DNA of 64,000 bases from an uncultured Porphyromonadaceae bacterium (GCA_900540625.1 UQGP01000005.1:15010-79009), one strand, 5' to 3'. Shown: positions 35,501 through 43,425, counted from the first letter of the stretch. Program-made: numbers and translations. The notes: generated by a model not told the origin, from the sequence alone.

Positions 35501-36774
35501 AGCCTGCCGGCAAGGGATTGTCGTCGCTCTACGGCGATCCGGGCGACCCCGACTACACCTTGCCGGTCAGCTACACGCTCAGCAGCGTGTATGTGCCGCT
35601 CAACGATGCCGAAATAGTCAAACGTTACGGCCGCCATGCCCAATTCAACGACAGCATTCACGGCGGCGCGTATATGCCCATGGGTCCCGAACTGCTTCCG
35701 CGCCAGGGACAGCTTAGGGGTATTCTGACTTACGATATCATTGCCAACAGCGCTACCGGCAATTTCCGGCGCCCGGTATACTTTGCTTCGACAGTGGCCA
35801 ACGATATGTATCTGGGCTTCTCGCCATATATGCAGAGCACCGGTATGGCGCTGGAAGTTACACCCTTCCGCAACCAGCCGTCGGTCGTAGCGCAGAAAGG
35901 CTACGCCAATATCGTGGGCAAATTCCGTTGGGGCGGTATCGACACGGCACGTCCCGGGCAGTTGTATCTGGACGAAACCGTGCGCCGTATGGTGTCCTCG
36001 ACGCGTCTGGCAATACTCGAAGTGGTCAACGACCTTACCAACTTGGGCGATGCCCCGGCAAACAAGACCGCTCGCGAGGTGTCCAAGAAAGCCGGGCTGC
36101 CCGTACCCAAGACCTGCTACGATATGGCTCGCAACCTTCTTGACTTGATGGTGAAGAAGCTCCCCGGCAACATCGCGCCTTACGAAAGCTCGCTTGACGT
36201 GCGCGTGGCCGCCGCCTACTGCGTCCTCGGACTGTCGGCTCGCAATACCGGCGATTTGGCCAAGGGCCGCGCCATAGCCCTGGCCGGAGCCAAGCGCTAC
36301 GGTCAGCTCATCAACTACGGAGCCGGACTTGACCGCGCCACCTTCGACATGCTGGGTCGCATCGATGTAGCCAATATACGCTACAACCTGACGCAGGTTG
36401 CCGCTGTTGTGGCTACTGCCGACCTCGGCACGAAAATTCTCACCAAGGGAACCCCCATCGCAGACAACGAGAACAAGGGAGAGGCCGTCACCGTTGACCA
36501 GCAGCGCCTGTTGCTGCTCAATTCGTTCGACATCGAGCGTACCCTCCATCCCTTCGAGATGCTGTATGTACACAACTACAGCGACAAGGAATTGGCCGAG
36601 GTGCTTGCCGGAGCCGATACGGCAGATGCCGACAGCTACGGGCTCAAAGAACTCAGTGTACTGCTGAGCCTGTCGCGTCACTATGGTTTGAATGCCGCCA
36701 AGTCCGTCACCGAGCCTGTGGCTAAGGCCGCCGGCGTCAATGTCCGGACCTGGCGCGAAATGACCCTTCGTTGA
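32593..36774 (+). CDS. DUF2723 (TMEM260-like) polytopic membrane protein, putative glycosyltransferase
   Basis: A 1393-residue inner-membrane protein. The DUF2723 region at the N-terminus is clear: LTIEPTASFWDCPEFISQGF and LEVGHPPGNPIFML, with the conserved acidic residue and HPPGNP of GT-C-like loops. Roughly a dozen helices follow to residue 430. A second membrane block includes NQVPGQPRERDYAFAGSFYAF, and a long C-terminal soluble region contains FCNGDNDTFPLWYTQEVEGV. Eukaryotic TMEM260 of this family is a protein O-mannosyltransferase, so a role in O-glycosylation of exported proteins is plausible. The ATG at 32593 (MKRYNLVNN) is chosen because the frame upstream crosses a promoter-like box and has no membrane character. 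The polysaccharide deacetylase gene follows 8 bp later. Confidence 0.85.
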   Translation: MKRYNLVNNTLGWLCFAIAAVTYLLTIEPTASFWDCPEFISQGFKLEVGHPPGNPIFMLTARFFVTIFGGGAQTAAIAVNSMSALLSAATILLLFWTVTHLVRRLVIRDDAQEVSLSKLIIIMAAGVCGALAYTWSDTFWFSAVEGEVYAFSSFCTALVFWLILKWENRADQPHSDRYLILIAYIIGVSIAVHLLNLLCIPAIVLVFYYRKFKNTNVKGSLLALAVSVVIVAFILYGLVPGFMKVAQEIELFFVNVVGLSFNMGVLIYAILLVATFVWTIRELYLQRSAARIKVGVFASVLLSGMLFIGHGLTLGLLLTVAFAAYIWGFCKTVPVRVFNVIIPGIFVIFVGYSSYALLLIRSSADTPMNQNSPDNVFALASYLNREQYGDTPLFYGQTWAEEIAWQEQEVPDGQGGTVTVKFAQVGDDGLPQTNIIRGLRYDNGTPVDNGDMAYAKEVKTSPDAPDRYVKARHDYKYEYAPGLMMLLPRMYSNNPVHVKSYKSWSLYENPDLAGIPMAVRKKWLEQGYVEETELRPYINNQVEVDMGTKTSRDGRTVPYTTSAWKPSFGDNLRYFVNYQLNHMYWRYFMWNFAGRQNDMAGNGEPNLGNWISGIPFIDNARLGDQSLLPDEYGKNNPGHNVFYMLPLLLGIFGLLWQALRNHRTAPGRGIEQFWVIFFLFFMTGIAIVLYLNQVPGQPRERDYAFAGSFYAFAIWIGMGVPAIVHGINALLKRAFAKKGSADDASAAASASSAATITVKAEDDDTLEVTAAAPYRKVGIALAALIGIAVPLQMVSQTWDDHDRSGRYTTRDFGANYLNSVDPDAIIFCNGDNDTFPLWYTQEVEGVRTDVKVVNLSYLETDWYANQISSASYEAKGVPMTARPADYAYDRLQYVTYSAETVAGYLRQAQSLMDDPSLSAEVMTADPMAYRSLNLLTEYINKSGGLDNAIASIGKQTHATDALRQLYDNAQPAGKGLSSLYGDPGDPDYTLPVSYTLSSVYVPLNDAEIVKRYGRHAQFNDSIHGGAYMPMGPELLPRQGQLRGILTYDIIANSATGNFRRPVYFASTVANDMYLGFSPYMQSTGMALEVTPFRNQPSVVAQKGYANIVGKFRWGGIDTARPGQLYLDETVRRMVSSTRLAILEVVNDLTNLGDAPANKTAREVSKKAGLPVPKTCYDMARNLLDLMVKKLPGNIAPYESSLDVRVAAAYCVLGLSARNTGDLAKGRAIALAGAKRYGQLINYGAGLDRATFDMLGRIDVANIRYNLTQVAAVVATADLGTKILTKGTPIADNENKGEAVTVDQQRLLLLNSFDIERTLHPFEMLYVHNYSDKELAEVLAGADTADADSYGLKELSVLLSLSRHYGLNAAKSVTEPVAKAAGVNVRTWREMTLR

Positions 36775-36782
36775 ACTGAGCC

Positions 36783-37400
36783 GTGTTTATCGAACAACCT
36801 CCACTGCTATATCGCCTCCTATTTCCGGAGGCCATATGGCGTATCAACCGCTCCGGTGCCGCCACCGTCTATCTCACCTTTGACGATGGCCCCATCCCGG
36901 AAGTGACGCCGCAAGTGCTTGACATCCTCGATGCCGAGGGTGTCAAAGCCACTTTCTTTATGGTAGGCGACAACGTGCGCCGTCACCCCGAATTGCTTGA
37001 CGAAGTTCGCCGTCGCGGACATTCAGTGGGCAATCACACGATGCATCATCTGCAAGGACGTGCCACCACGTGCCGCAACTATCTGCGCGACATCGCCGAG
37101 GCCGACGCCCTGATAGGCTCGCCGCTTTTCAGGCCGCCGCACGGTATTATGCGCTGGTCCCAGGCCAAGGCCCTCAAACGCCGTTACAATATCATCATGT
37201 ACGACGTGGTCACGCGTGACTACAGCCGCCGTTTGACGCCGCGCCGTGTGCTCGAAAATGTGCGTCGCTATGCTCGCAGCGGATCCATCATCGTCTTCCA
37301 TGACTCGCTCAAGGCGCGCGACAATATGCTGTGGGCGTTGCCGCGTGCCATACGCTGGCTGCGCCGCCAAGGCTATTCCTTCGGCACGCTCGGCGAGTGA
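36783..37400 (+). CDS. Polysaccharide deacetylase (NodB homology) family protein
   Basis: A 205-residue NodB-type carbohydrate esterase. Motif 1 TFDDGP is at residues 32-37 with the catalytic Asp and metal Asp. Motif 2 is HSVGNHTMHH with the two metal histidines. Motif 3 is FRPPHG, and the late GSIIVFHDS supplies the second catalytic histidine. All key residues are present. Only a short hydrophobic N-terminal segment precedes the domain; no clear signal peptide is seen. The start is GTG at 36783, 8 bp after the DUF2723 gene, which suggests a shared transcript. Substrate is unknown (peptidoglycan or surface glycan). Confidence 0.88.
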   Translation: MFIEQPPLLYRLLFPEAIWRINRSGAATVYLTFDDGPIPEVTPQVLDILDAEGVKATFFMVGDNVRRHPELLDEVRRRGHSVGNHTMHHLQGRATTCRNYLRDIAEADALIGSPLFRPPHGIMRWSQAKALKRRYNIIMYDVVTRDYSRRLTPRRVLENVRRYARSGSIIVFHDSLKARDNMLWALPRAIRWLRRQGYSFGTLGE

Positions 37401-37433
37401 TTTCGCCTTTCACCTATTACTGAGTCGCGACCC

Positions 37434-38534
37434 ATGGCCGAGAATATTGACACCGATGCCGCGGCGCAACAGGCGCTTGCCGACATACGCCGCGCGGTTT
37501 TTGCCGCCGGAGCGTATGCCTGCGGAGTGGTGCGGGCCCTGCCCGTGGCCGCCGAGGTGGTGGCGCATTACGAGGGATGGCTGGCCGACGGCAACGCCGG
37601 AAATATGGACTACCTCGGGCGCTACGGCGAAGTGCGGCGCGACCCGCGTCTGCTCCTCGATGGCGAGGGCGCACATACGCTGATTGTTACACTCTTCGCA
37701 TATCAAGACAATGTCCCCTTGGCCGAGGGGGTGCCATATATTGCGCATTACGCGCTGGGTCAAGACTACCATGACGTATTGCGCCGCCGTCTCAAGGTCG
37801 TCGTCGGTCAATTGCGTCCGCGCTTCGGCGGCAAATGGCGCGTATGCGTCGACAGCGCCCCGCTGATGGAACGATATTGGGCGGTACGTGCCGGTCTCGG
37901 TGTCATCGGCGATAACGGATGTCTGATTGTTCCCGGAACGGGTGCCAACTTCTTTATAGCCACCATAGTGACTACGGCACAGTTGCCCGTGGACGACCCG
38001 GTGGAAGACACTCCGCATTGCCTCGGCTGCGGCCGCTGTGTACGAGCATGTCCCACGGGCGCTCTGCGCGATGACGGCAGTGTCGATGCGCGCCGTTGCA
38101 TATCCTACCTCACCATCGAGAGCCATGACGATATCCCGGCGGACATCCCTATCGGTAACACCCTATACGGGTGCGATGTATGCCGCCGTGCCTGTCCGCT
38201 GGCAAGCGGCAGGGCCGCCGCCGGCCAAGACGCTGATGCAAACTATGGGAATGATGGGAACTGTGAGAATGATGAGAGCGATGAAAGCAGAGGAAATGAT
38301 GAAAGACCGGTAGGAAATCCGGAATGCACAGAATCTTCCGTTCCCGGCAAATTTGCCGAGGCGTTGACCGTATTGCCGGAATTTACGCCCGATCCACGAC
38401 TTTTGTCCATGACCGTTGCCGACTGGCGGGCATTGGACGAAGATGGTTATGCCGCCCTCACCGCGCATAGTGCCATGCGTCGCGCATCTTTGGACAAATT
38501 GCGCTCCACGCTCCGCCGTTTTCCCGAAGGGTAG
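37434..38534 (+). CDS. queG: Epoxyqueuosine reductase
   Basis: QueG performs the last step of queuosine tRNA modification, reducing epoxyqueuosine with cobalamin and two [4Fe-4S] clusters. The 366-residue protein has the family segments RVCVDSAPLMERYWAVRAGL, GVIGDNGCLIVPGTGANFF, a ferredoxin motif CLGCGRCVRACPTGA (about 196-210) and a second, CDVCRRACPL (about 248-257). Right after the second cluster, residues 270-290 are an insertion made of [N/S]-x-[G/E] tripeptides (NYG, NDG, NCE, NDE, SDE, SRG, NDE) encoded by a 9-bp repeat. The C-terminal part then resumes with PEFTPDPRLLSMTVADWRAL. It starts 33 bp after the deacetylase gene. Confidence 0.92.
   Translation: MAENIDTDAAAQQALADIRRAVFAAGAYACGVVRALPVAAEVVAHYEGWLADGNAGNMDYLGRYGEVRRDPRLLLDGEGAHTLIVTLFAYQDNVPLAEGVPYIAHYALGQDYHDVLRRRLKVVVGQLRPRFGGKWRVCVDSAPLMERYWAVRAGLGVIGDNGCLIVPGTGANFFIATIVTTAQLPVDDPVEDTPHCLGCGRCVRACPTGALRDDGSVDARRCISYLTIESHDDIPADIPIGNTLYGCDVCRRACPLASGRAAAGQDADANYGNDGNCENDESDESRGNDERPVGNPECTESSVPGKFAEALTVLPEFTPDPRLLSMTVADWRALDEDGYAALTAHSAMRRASLDKLRSTLRRFPEG
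38241..38303 (+). repeat. In-frame 9-bp tandem repeat inside queG
   Basis: Seven 9-bp units begin at 38241, 38250, 38259, 38268, 38277, 38286 and 38295, with a loose consensus AAYKATGRG (for example AACTATGGG, AATGATGGG, AATGATGAG). They encode residues 270-290 of QueG. The same unit family appears between genes near 43313-43339 (minus orientation) and 57481-57519. Confidence 0.8.
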
Positions 38535-38607
38535 GGCACTTGGTATTGTTAGCAGGCGGTTTCGTACATTCGCGCGGAGCCGAAGCTGATATATCGCCTA
38601 ATAATTG

Positions 38608-38615
38608 TATCTTTG
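38608..38615 (+). promoter_or_regulatory. Promoter-like -7 box TATCTTTG
   Basis: An exact TAnnTTTG match 35 bp before the LytTR gene start. A -33 TTTG is not clear. It gives a leader of about 27 nt and would make the LytTR-membrane protein pair its own transcription unit. Confidence 0.55.
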
Positions 38616-38649
38616 CGCAACTAAATCATTGAACGGCTAAAAAGCAATA

Positions 38650-39012
38650 ATGGGACGCTTGGTCTTCAATACATCCACGGAAGTGCTCCGTGTGCCTGCC
38701 GACGCGGTCGTATTTGTGACTGCCGACGGCAATTACTCCGCCCTCACCACGGCGGACGGCGAGGACTTTGTGCTGACCATGCAACTCGGACAAATCGAAA
38801 AGCGTTTGGCCGAGATGCTCGATGATAATGACAACCGCTTTATACGCATCGGCAAAAGCCTGATAGTCAATCGCGATTACATCACTTTTATTAATCCTAC
38901 CCGGCAGAAGTTGCTTCTGTCGGACTGCCGCACTTTCCGTCAGGAAGTGTCAGCATCCAAGGATGCCCTCAGGGCACTCAAGGAATACGTGGAAAAGGAG
39001 GTGCAAAAATGA
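38650..39012 (+). CDS. Stand-alone LytTR DNA-binding regulator
   Basis: A 120-residue protein that is essentially one LytTR domain: strands TSTEVLRVPADAVVFVTADG, NYSALTTADGEDFVLTMQLG, then FIRIGKSLIVNRDYITFINP and KLLLSDCRTFRQEVSASKDAL, the usual order. There is no receiver domain. Small LytTR proteins often pair with a membrane partner that controls them. Here the stop codon overlaps the start of a membrane protein gene by 4 bp (ATGA at 39009), suggesting such a pair. The target genes are unknown. Confidence 0.88.
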   Translation: MGRLVFNTSTEVLRVPADAVVFVTADGNYSALTTADGEDFVLTMQLGQIEKRLAEMLDDNDNRFIRIGKSLIVNRDYITFINPTRQKLLLSDCRTFRQEVSASKDALRALKEYVEKEVQK

Positions 39013-39893
39013 AAGATAAACATAAAGAAATCAGTGACAACGAGATACGCGTCATAGCTCCGACACCCGACAAGGTTGCCGGAGAGCGTCGAAAGCCGTC
39101 GAAGCGCGTGTGGATAGCCGCTGTCGTCGTGATTGCCGTGGCGGTCTTGGTCGCCGTGGCTACCATTGTCTTCTCCGCATCCTCGGAAGAAGATGACCCC
39201 AGCGTAGACGAGTCCGTGCAGTACGTGCAACCGGTACCGCCGGTACGCACACAGACAGCCGTGGACGACAGCATCCCGGCCAAGGCCTATACACAGGTGC
39301 GCGACACCGTTGTCGGCGGCATTGCATTACAGATTATGACGCCGGTAAATGCCACACCGGCATTAGAAATCGGATATGAAACAATGGCGGATACCACCAT
39401 TGTGCTGGCTGCTCAGGCGGCGGATATAAGACAGGACAATGGGCGGATAGTCTGTGCCTGCGTTATCAAGGGCGAACTGCTGAGCAAGGGCGTGGCCAAG
39501 GCCGGGTTCTGCTCCATCATTGACGGCGAAATTACCATAGGTGTTGCTGATGCGACCCCGATGTTCGAGCAAGCCTTGGTGAGCGGCGGCGACTTCTTCC
39601 GCCAGTATCCGCTGGTGGTGGGTGGTCAAATCGTGGAAAACAAACCCAAAAACAAATCCGTGCGCAAGGCTTTGGCCGAAATCTCAGGGAAGGCTTGCGT
39701 AATCTCCAGTGTCGAACGCATCACCCTCCATGATTTTTCGCAGGCATTGGTGGATATAGGCGTGCGTAACGCCATATACCTTGTCGGCGGCGACTCGTTG
39801 TTCTCGTATAAGGATGAGAATGGCAATAGTGTGCTGGGCGGACGTAGTTATCGTCAATTTTTCAAAAGCGTGAATTTCATCGTCTGGCGATAA
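39009..39893 (+). CDS. Membrane-anchored phosphodiester glycosidase-like protein
   Basis: A 294-residue protein with a cytoplasmic N-terminus of about 33 basic/polar residues, one membrane helix (about residues 34-56) and an extracytoplasmic domain. That domain resembles the NAGPA phosphodiester glycosidase fold: GFCSIIDGEITIGVADA, FFRQYPLVVGGQIVENKPKN, a segment KACVISSVERITLHDFSQAL and RNAIYLVGGDSLFSYKDENG, in the place of the usual NAINLDGGGSS motif. The canonical catalytic residues are not all obvious, so it may have lost enzymatic function. It overlaps the LytTR gene by 4 bp. A strong terminator follows. Confidence 0.68.
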   Translation: MKDKHKEISDNEIRVIAPTPDKVAGERRKPSKRVWIAAVVVIAVAVLVAVATIVFSASSEEDDPSVDESVQYVQPVPPVRTQTAVDDSIPAKAYTQVRDTVVGGIALQIMTPVNATPALEIGYETMADTTIVLAAQAADIRQDNGRIVCACVIKGELLSKGVAKAGFCSIIDGEITIGVADATPMFEQALVSGGDFFRQYPLVVGGQIVENKPKNKSVRKALAEISGKACVISSVERITLHDFSQALVDIGVRNAIYLVGGDSLFSYKDENGNSVLGGRSYRQFFKSVNFIVWR

Positions 39894-39925
39894 ACACTTT
39901 GTACAGCAAAAAAGATATTTTGTAC

Positions 39926-39960
39926 AACGCCCGGCGTAATGCTTTGCCGGGCGTTTTTTT
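39926..39960 (+). terminator. Rho-independent terminator
   Basis: A 10-bp stem AACGCCCGGC (39926-39935) with GCCGGGCGTT (39946-39955), 10-nt loop, then a T run to 39960. It ends the LytTR-membrane protein operon. Confidence 0.88.
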
Positions 39961-40002
39961 CATCCGAAATTTGCATCGTCAAAAGAAAACTTAAGGACCT
40001 AT

Positions 40003-41079
40003 ATGAAGTTTCATTTTTTATCAATCGCAATTGCAGCGCTGACGGTTGCCGCAACTTCGTGCGGCAAACCGGAGCAGCCGCAACCCGAACACCAGGAGAA
40101 AAACGCGGTGTATTACTGGAAAACCACTTTCAATACGGATAGCGCTGACTGCGACCTGCTGCTCCGGCACAAAATCGGGCGCGTCTATATGCGTATGTTC
40201 GACGTGGTACCCGACATATACCCGTACGACAATAAAATCGAAAATCGAGTGATACCCAATGCCTCGATACGTATTTCCGATCCGCAAAATCGATTGGTCG
40301 GGGACTTGGCCGATATCGAATTCGTGCCGGTGGTATATGTCACCCTCGAAGCGCTCAAGGCTATGAAAGGCCATGAAGGCAAACTGGCCTCGAATATCGT
40401 AACGCGTGTCCGCAATATGTGCGAATACAACGGGCTGCGCCACGTCTCCGAGCTTCAATTGGATTGCGATTGGACGCCCTCGACCGAGAACTCGTTCTTC
40501 TCTCTCTGTGATTCGACACGTCGCATTCTTCAAACGCCGGAATACGGATGGAACTTGAGCTCCACCATACGTCTGCACCAACTGGCCCGTAAGGTGCCGC
40601 CAGTGGACCGCGGCGTGCTTATGGTATACAATACCGGCAGCTTTGACAATCCCGACGCGGCCAACTCCATCATCGATGCCGACGATGTGCGTCCCTATCT
40701 CAAACGCCTGTCATCGTACAACTTGCACCTCGACGTGGCTTATCCCACCTATTCGTGGCAACTGCTATTCCGCGACCGTCGGTTTGCAGGGCTTATGGCT
40801 AATGTCGAACTGACGGACACTTCGGCCTTTACACGCCGCGAGGCAAGCAATGTCTATATGGCTCGCCGTGATGTACCGTATCACAATACGGTCATATATG
40901 CCGGCGATATAGTGCGCGCCGAGACATCCTCTTTCGACGATATTATACGTGTCAAGGGTATGATTGAGCAATGCCTGTCCAATCGTCCCCACTCAAATAT
41001 TCTGTATCACCTCGACTTTGAAAATCTCTCAAAATACAAGCCAAATGAAATCGACAAAATACTTTCGACCGGTCGTTAG
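40003..41079 (+). CDS. Lipoprotein of unknown function (DUF3142-like)
   Basis: A 358-residue lipoprotein: signal MKFHFLSIAIAALTVAATSC with the lipobox cysteine at residue 20, then a proline/glutamine-rich linker. The body resembles DUF3142-type TIM-barrel-like proteins: HKIGRVYMRMFDVVPD, VSELQLDCDWTPSTENSFFS and GWNLSSTIRLHQLARKVPPV with VLMVYNTGSFDN. The resemblance is by pattern only. The family is often annotated as hypothetical. It overlaps the next gene by 35 bp, so the two are probably made together. Confidence 0.7.
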   Translation: MKFHFLSIAIAALTVAATSCGKPEQPQPEHQEKNAVYYWKTTFNTDSADCDLLLRHKIGRVYMRMFDVVPDIYPYDNKIENRVIPNASIRISDPQNRLVGDLADIEFVPVVYVTLEALKAMKGHEGKLASNIVTRVRNMCEYNGLRHVSELQLDCDWTPSTENSFFSLCDSTRRILQTPEYGWNLSSTIRLHQLARKVPPVDRGVLMVYNTGSFDNPDAANSIIDADDVRPYLKRLSSYNLHLDVAYPTYSWQLLFRDRRFAGLMANVELTDTSAFTRREASNVYMARRDVPYHNTVIYAGDIVRAETSSFDDIIRVKGMIEQCLSNRPHSNILYHLDFENLSKYKPNEIDKILSTGR

Positions 41080-43174
41080 TACCTTAGTGCTGCTGTGCGC
41101 CGCGGCTTCCGCCTTGGCCTGCGGCCCGTTTTATCCGACAATACCCACGCCCGATTTCTTTACTACGTCGAAATGCAAAAGTATGTCCGACTACGAGCAC
41201 GCCGAAAATCTGTGGCAGTGGCAGTCGCTCACATCCGAGCGCATACCGCTGTCGGATATCAACGAGGTGGTGTATCGCACTTCGTGCGAGGATTTTAACG
41301 GCTGGGTAAACGGCGTAAAGGACAATATCGACAATGCCTTCTATATATATCTGCACAACACTCGTGACAGCGAAATTACCGACTTTTTGGGCATTGCCAA
41401 ACAGATAGATGCCGAGTGGAACAAGACTCGGTCGCCGTGGTATTATCCGCGCGAAAAGAATTGCGAGAACGAAGGCGGCGATTTTGCCGTGCTCATCGAG
41501 CGATGCAACGCTTATAAAGGTACCGTACTCAAAGATCGCTATGCCTTTCAGGTGATTAAGGCGCTGTTTGCCGCGCGTAGCTACGACCGATGCATTCAGT
41601 ATTACGAAACGGCTTTTGCGGATATCCCGGCTGATAACCTGTTCTCGCGTATGTCGCGCCGCTTTGTCGCCGGGTGCTGGAGCCGACTTGGCGATGTGCA
41701 CCGTGCCGATTCGATTTTTGCCGGATTGGGAGATATTTGGTCGATAGCGGACGCCGACCCCGTCGAGTATATGATAGAGCGCAATCCCGGCGCTCCGCAG
41801 ATTATGGACTACATACGCCGAAATGCTTACGACACGGAATTTTTGCGTCGCATGGTCCCGATTGCACATCAGGCTTTGAAAGATGCTCGGGTTAAGACCA
41901 AGGGTGACTGGAATTATCTTCTGGCCTACGAGGCTGCCGAGCGCGGCGACAATACTTCGGCGCGTACATATATGCGTCGTGCCATGTGCTCGCGCTTTTC
42001 GTCGGACGAATTGCGCGAATTGGCGCGTGCCTACAAGATGAAACTCGATGCACGTATCGGCGACCGTAGCTCGCTCCTTGCCGACCTCAAATGGATGGAG
42101 ACTAAGGGCGATCCGGCCAATGCCGACGCCTGCGAATGGGTGCGTCGTGTGCGCAATGTCATATACTCCGATTGGGTGCCGCAGTTGTGGCGACAGCGCG
42201 ATTATGCCACGGCTATATTGCTGAGCGGATATGCCGATAATCTTGAGCCGCAGTCGCGCGGGTGGTATAATTATGTCGCGGAGTATCAAGACTACAAGCT
42301 CGAAATGTGCGACGGGTTGTCGCTATCTATGGCCGAGATACGAGCCGACGAAAGATTCTATAATCCGCGAGACTACGGATGTCTGTCTTTCCAGCTTATG
42401 GGCAGCCTCAAGTGCAAGCAGCTCATCGCCACCTATGGCAAGATGCAGTCCCATACGTCGTTGTACACGTTCCTGCGCCGCAAGGCACGTACCGACCGCG
42501 ATTATGTCTACGAGCTTATCGGCACTCTGGCTTTGCGCGAAGCGAATTATGGCCGAGCCATCGAATACCTCTCCAAGGTCAGCCGCCGATACTTGCGCAC
42601 AACCAATATCTACAAGCAAGGATGGCTTAAACTCGACCCGCTACAAGCCTATGCGTCGTCGTGGGCATCCGTTTTGCCGGCCAAGATTACGGCATCACTT
42701 GATGCTGCGGATCAGTCCGAAGAGTCGGCCAAACTTCGCTTTGCACGTCGAATGCAGGCTTTGCAGCGGCAAATGCGCCACGGCCGCGCCGCCGACGACC
42801 GCGGACTAGCGCGACTGGCGTATGCCGTCGGGCGATACAATTCGCTTGAGGACTATTGGTTCCTGACTCAATACTGGCGCGGTGAGGGTGTACAGCTCTT
42901 CAGCCCGGCGTCCGAGTATTATTACGGCGATTATGAGACCAAAAACGGTAAGCCTTACGGTTTCCTCTACAAATATGACAATAAGGACAGTGCTGCCGCC
43001 AATGCGCTGTACAAGCGCGAAGTAGCGGCTTCGTTGGCTATGCTCTCTGATGAGGCACGTGCACGTGCCGAGTACAACCTGGGCAATCTGCGTACCGTCG
43101 TCATACGCTACGGCAACACTGCTATGTCCGGGCATGTGCGTGCCCACTGCGACCGCTGGCGACAATGGCGGTAA
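41045..43174 (+). CDS. Large exported protein of unknown function
   Basis: A 709-residue exported protein. From the ATG at 41045 a signal peptide is visible (MKSTKYFRPVVSTLVLLCAA, then ASALA), followed at once by CGPFYPTIPTPDFF. An upstream start within the same frame would overlap the lipoprotein gene more and lacks a signal. A cysteine directly follows the likely cleavage site; the motif is not a standard lipobox. The body is rich in helices and aromatic residues, with TPR-like stretches (DRYAFQVIKALFAARSYDRC, LALREANYGRAIEYLSKVSR). I do not recognise the family, though similar CGPFY proteins occur in Bacteroidales. It overlaps the preceding lipoprotein by 35 bp. Confidence 0.75.
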   Translation: MKSTKYFRPVVSTLVLLCAAASALACGPFYPTIPTPDFFTTSKCKSMSDYEHAENLWQWQSLTSERIPLSDINEVVYRTSCEDFNGWVNGVKDNIDNAFYIYLHNTRDSEITDFLGIAKQIDAEWNKTRSPWYYPREKNCENEGGDFAVLIERCNAYKGTVLKDRYAFQVIKALFAARSYDRCIQYYETAFADIPADNLFSRMSRRFVAGCWSRLGDVHRADSIFAGLGDIWSIADADPVEYMIERNPGAPQIMDYIRRNAYDTEFLRRMVPIAHQALKDARVKTKGDWNYLLAYEAAERGDNTSARTYMRRAMCSRFSSDELRELARAYKMKLDARIGDRSSLLADLKWMETKGDPANADACEWVRRVRNVIYSDWVPQLWRQRDYATAILLSGYADNLEPQSRGWYNYVAEYQDYKLEMCDGLSLSMAEIRADERFYNPRDYGCLSFQLMGSLKCKQLIATYGKMQSHTSLYTFLRRKARTDRDYVYELIGTLALREANYGRAIEYLSKVSRRYLRTTNIYKQGWLKLDPLQAYASSWASVLPAKITASLDAADQSEESAKLRFARRMQALQRQMRHGRAADDRGLARLAYAVGRYNSLEDYWFLTQYWRGEGVQLFSPASEYYYGDYETKNGKPYGFLYKYDNKDSAAANALYKREVAASLAMLSDEARARAEYNLGNLRTVVIRYGNTAMSGHVRAHCDRWRQWR

Positions 43175-43175
43175 T

Positions 43176-43210
43176 AATGTCGAATGTCGAATGTGGAATG
43201 TGGAATTGGG
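43176..43210 (+). repeat. 7-bp tandem repeat
   Basis: AATGTCG twice, AATGTGG twice, then AATTGGG, at 43176, 43183, 43190, 43197 and 43204. The array begins two bases after the stop codon of the preceding gene. Its last part resembles GTGTGGAATTATG at 11180. Confidence 0.85.
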
Positions 43211-43241
43211 CTGCGCCGGGGTGGCCTTGGCCGGGACCTGA

Positions 43242-43295
43242 GGGACTTTAAGGTCTTTAAGGTCTTTAGGGTCCTTAGGGTCCTTAGGGTCCTTA
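43242..43295 (+). repeat. 9-bp tandem repeat, type RGGTCYTTA
   Basis: Six units: GGGACTTTA, AGGTCTTTA (two), and GGGTCCTTA (three, identical), at 43242, 43251, 43260, 43269, 43278 and 43287. The graded change along the array suggests stepwise duplication. Confidence 0.9.
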
Positions 43296-43312
43296 AGGTG
43301 GAATTATGACAT

Positions 43313-43339
43313 AGTTCTCATAGCTTCCATAGCTTCCAT
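43313..43339 (-). repeat. 9-bp tandem repeat related to the queG insertion
   Basis: AGTTCTCAT, AGCTTCCAT, AGCTTCCAT on the plus strand. Read on the minus strand these are ATGGAAGCT, ATGGAAGCT and ATGAGAACT, the same family as ATGGGAGCT/ATGGGAACT near 57481-57519 and in queG. Confidence 0.75.
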
Positions 43340-43393
43340 TGTCATTACTCTCTTAGGTCTCATAACGCCTATTTTTCTCATTATCGGGAAATA

Positions 43394-43425
43394 TTTGTGC
43401 GGGCGGGGGATTTTGTTTAATTTTG
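43394..43425 (+). promoter_or_regulatory. Bacteroidota promoter for the RelA/SpoT gene
   Basis: TTTG at 43394-43397, a 20-bp spacer, then TAATTTTG at 43418-43425: a good match to the -33 TTTG / -7 TAnnTTTG consensus. Transcription would begin near 43432 and give a leader of about 75 nt before the ATG at 43509. Confidence 0.75.

Noticed and set aside
34108..36681. Minus-strand open frame of 857 codons opposite the DUF2723 gene
   Set aside because: It is the mirror of a GC-rich coding sequence, has no recognisable protein motif, and the plus-strand frame has clear membrane and family features.
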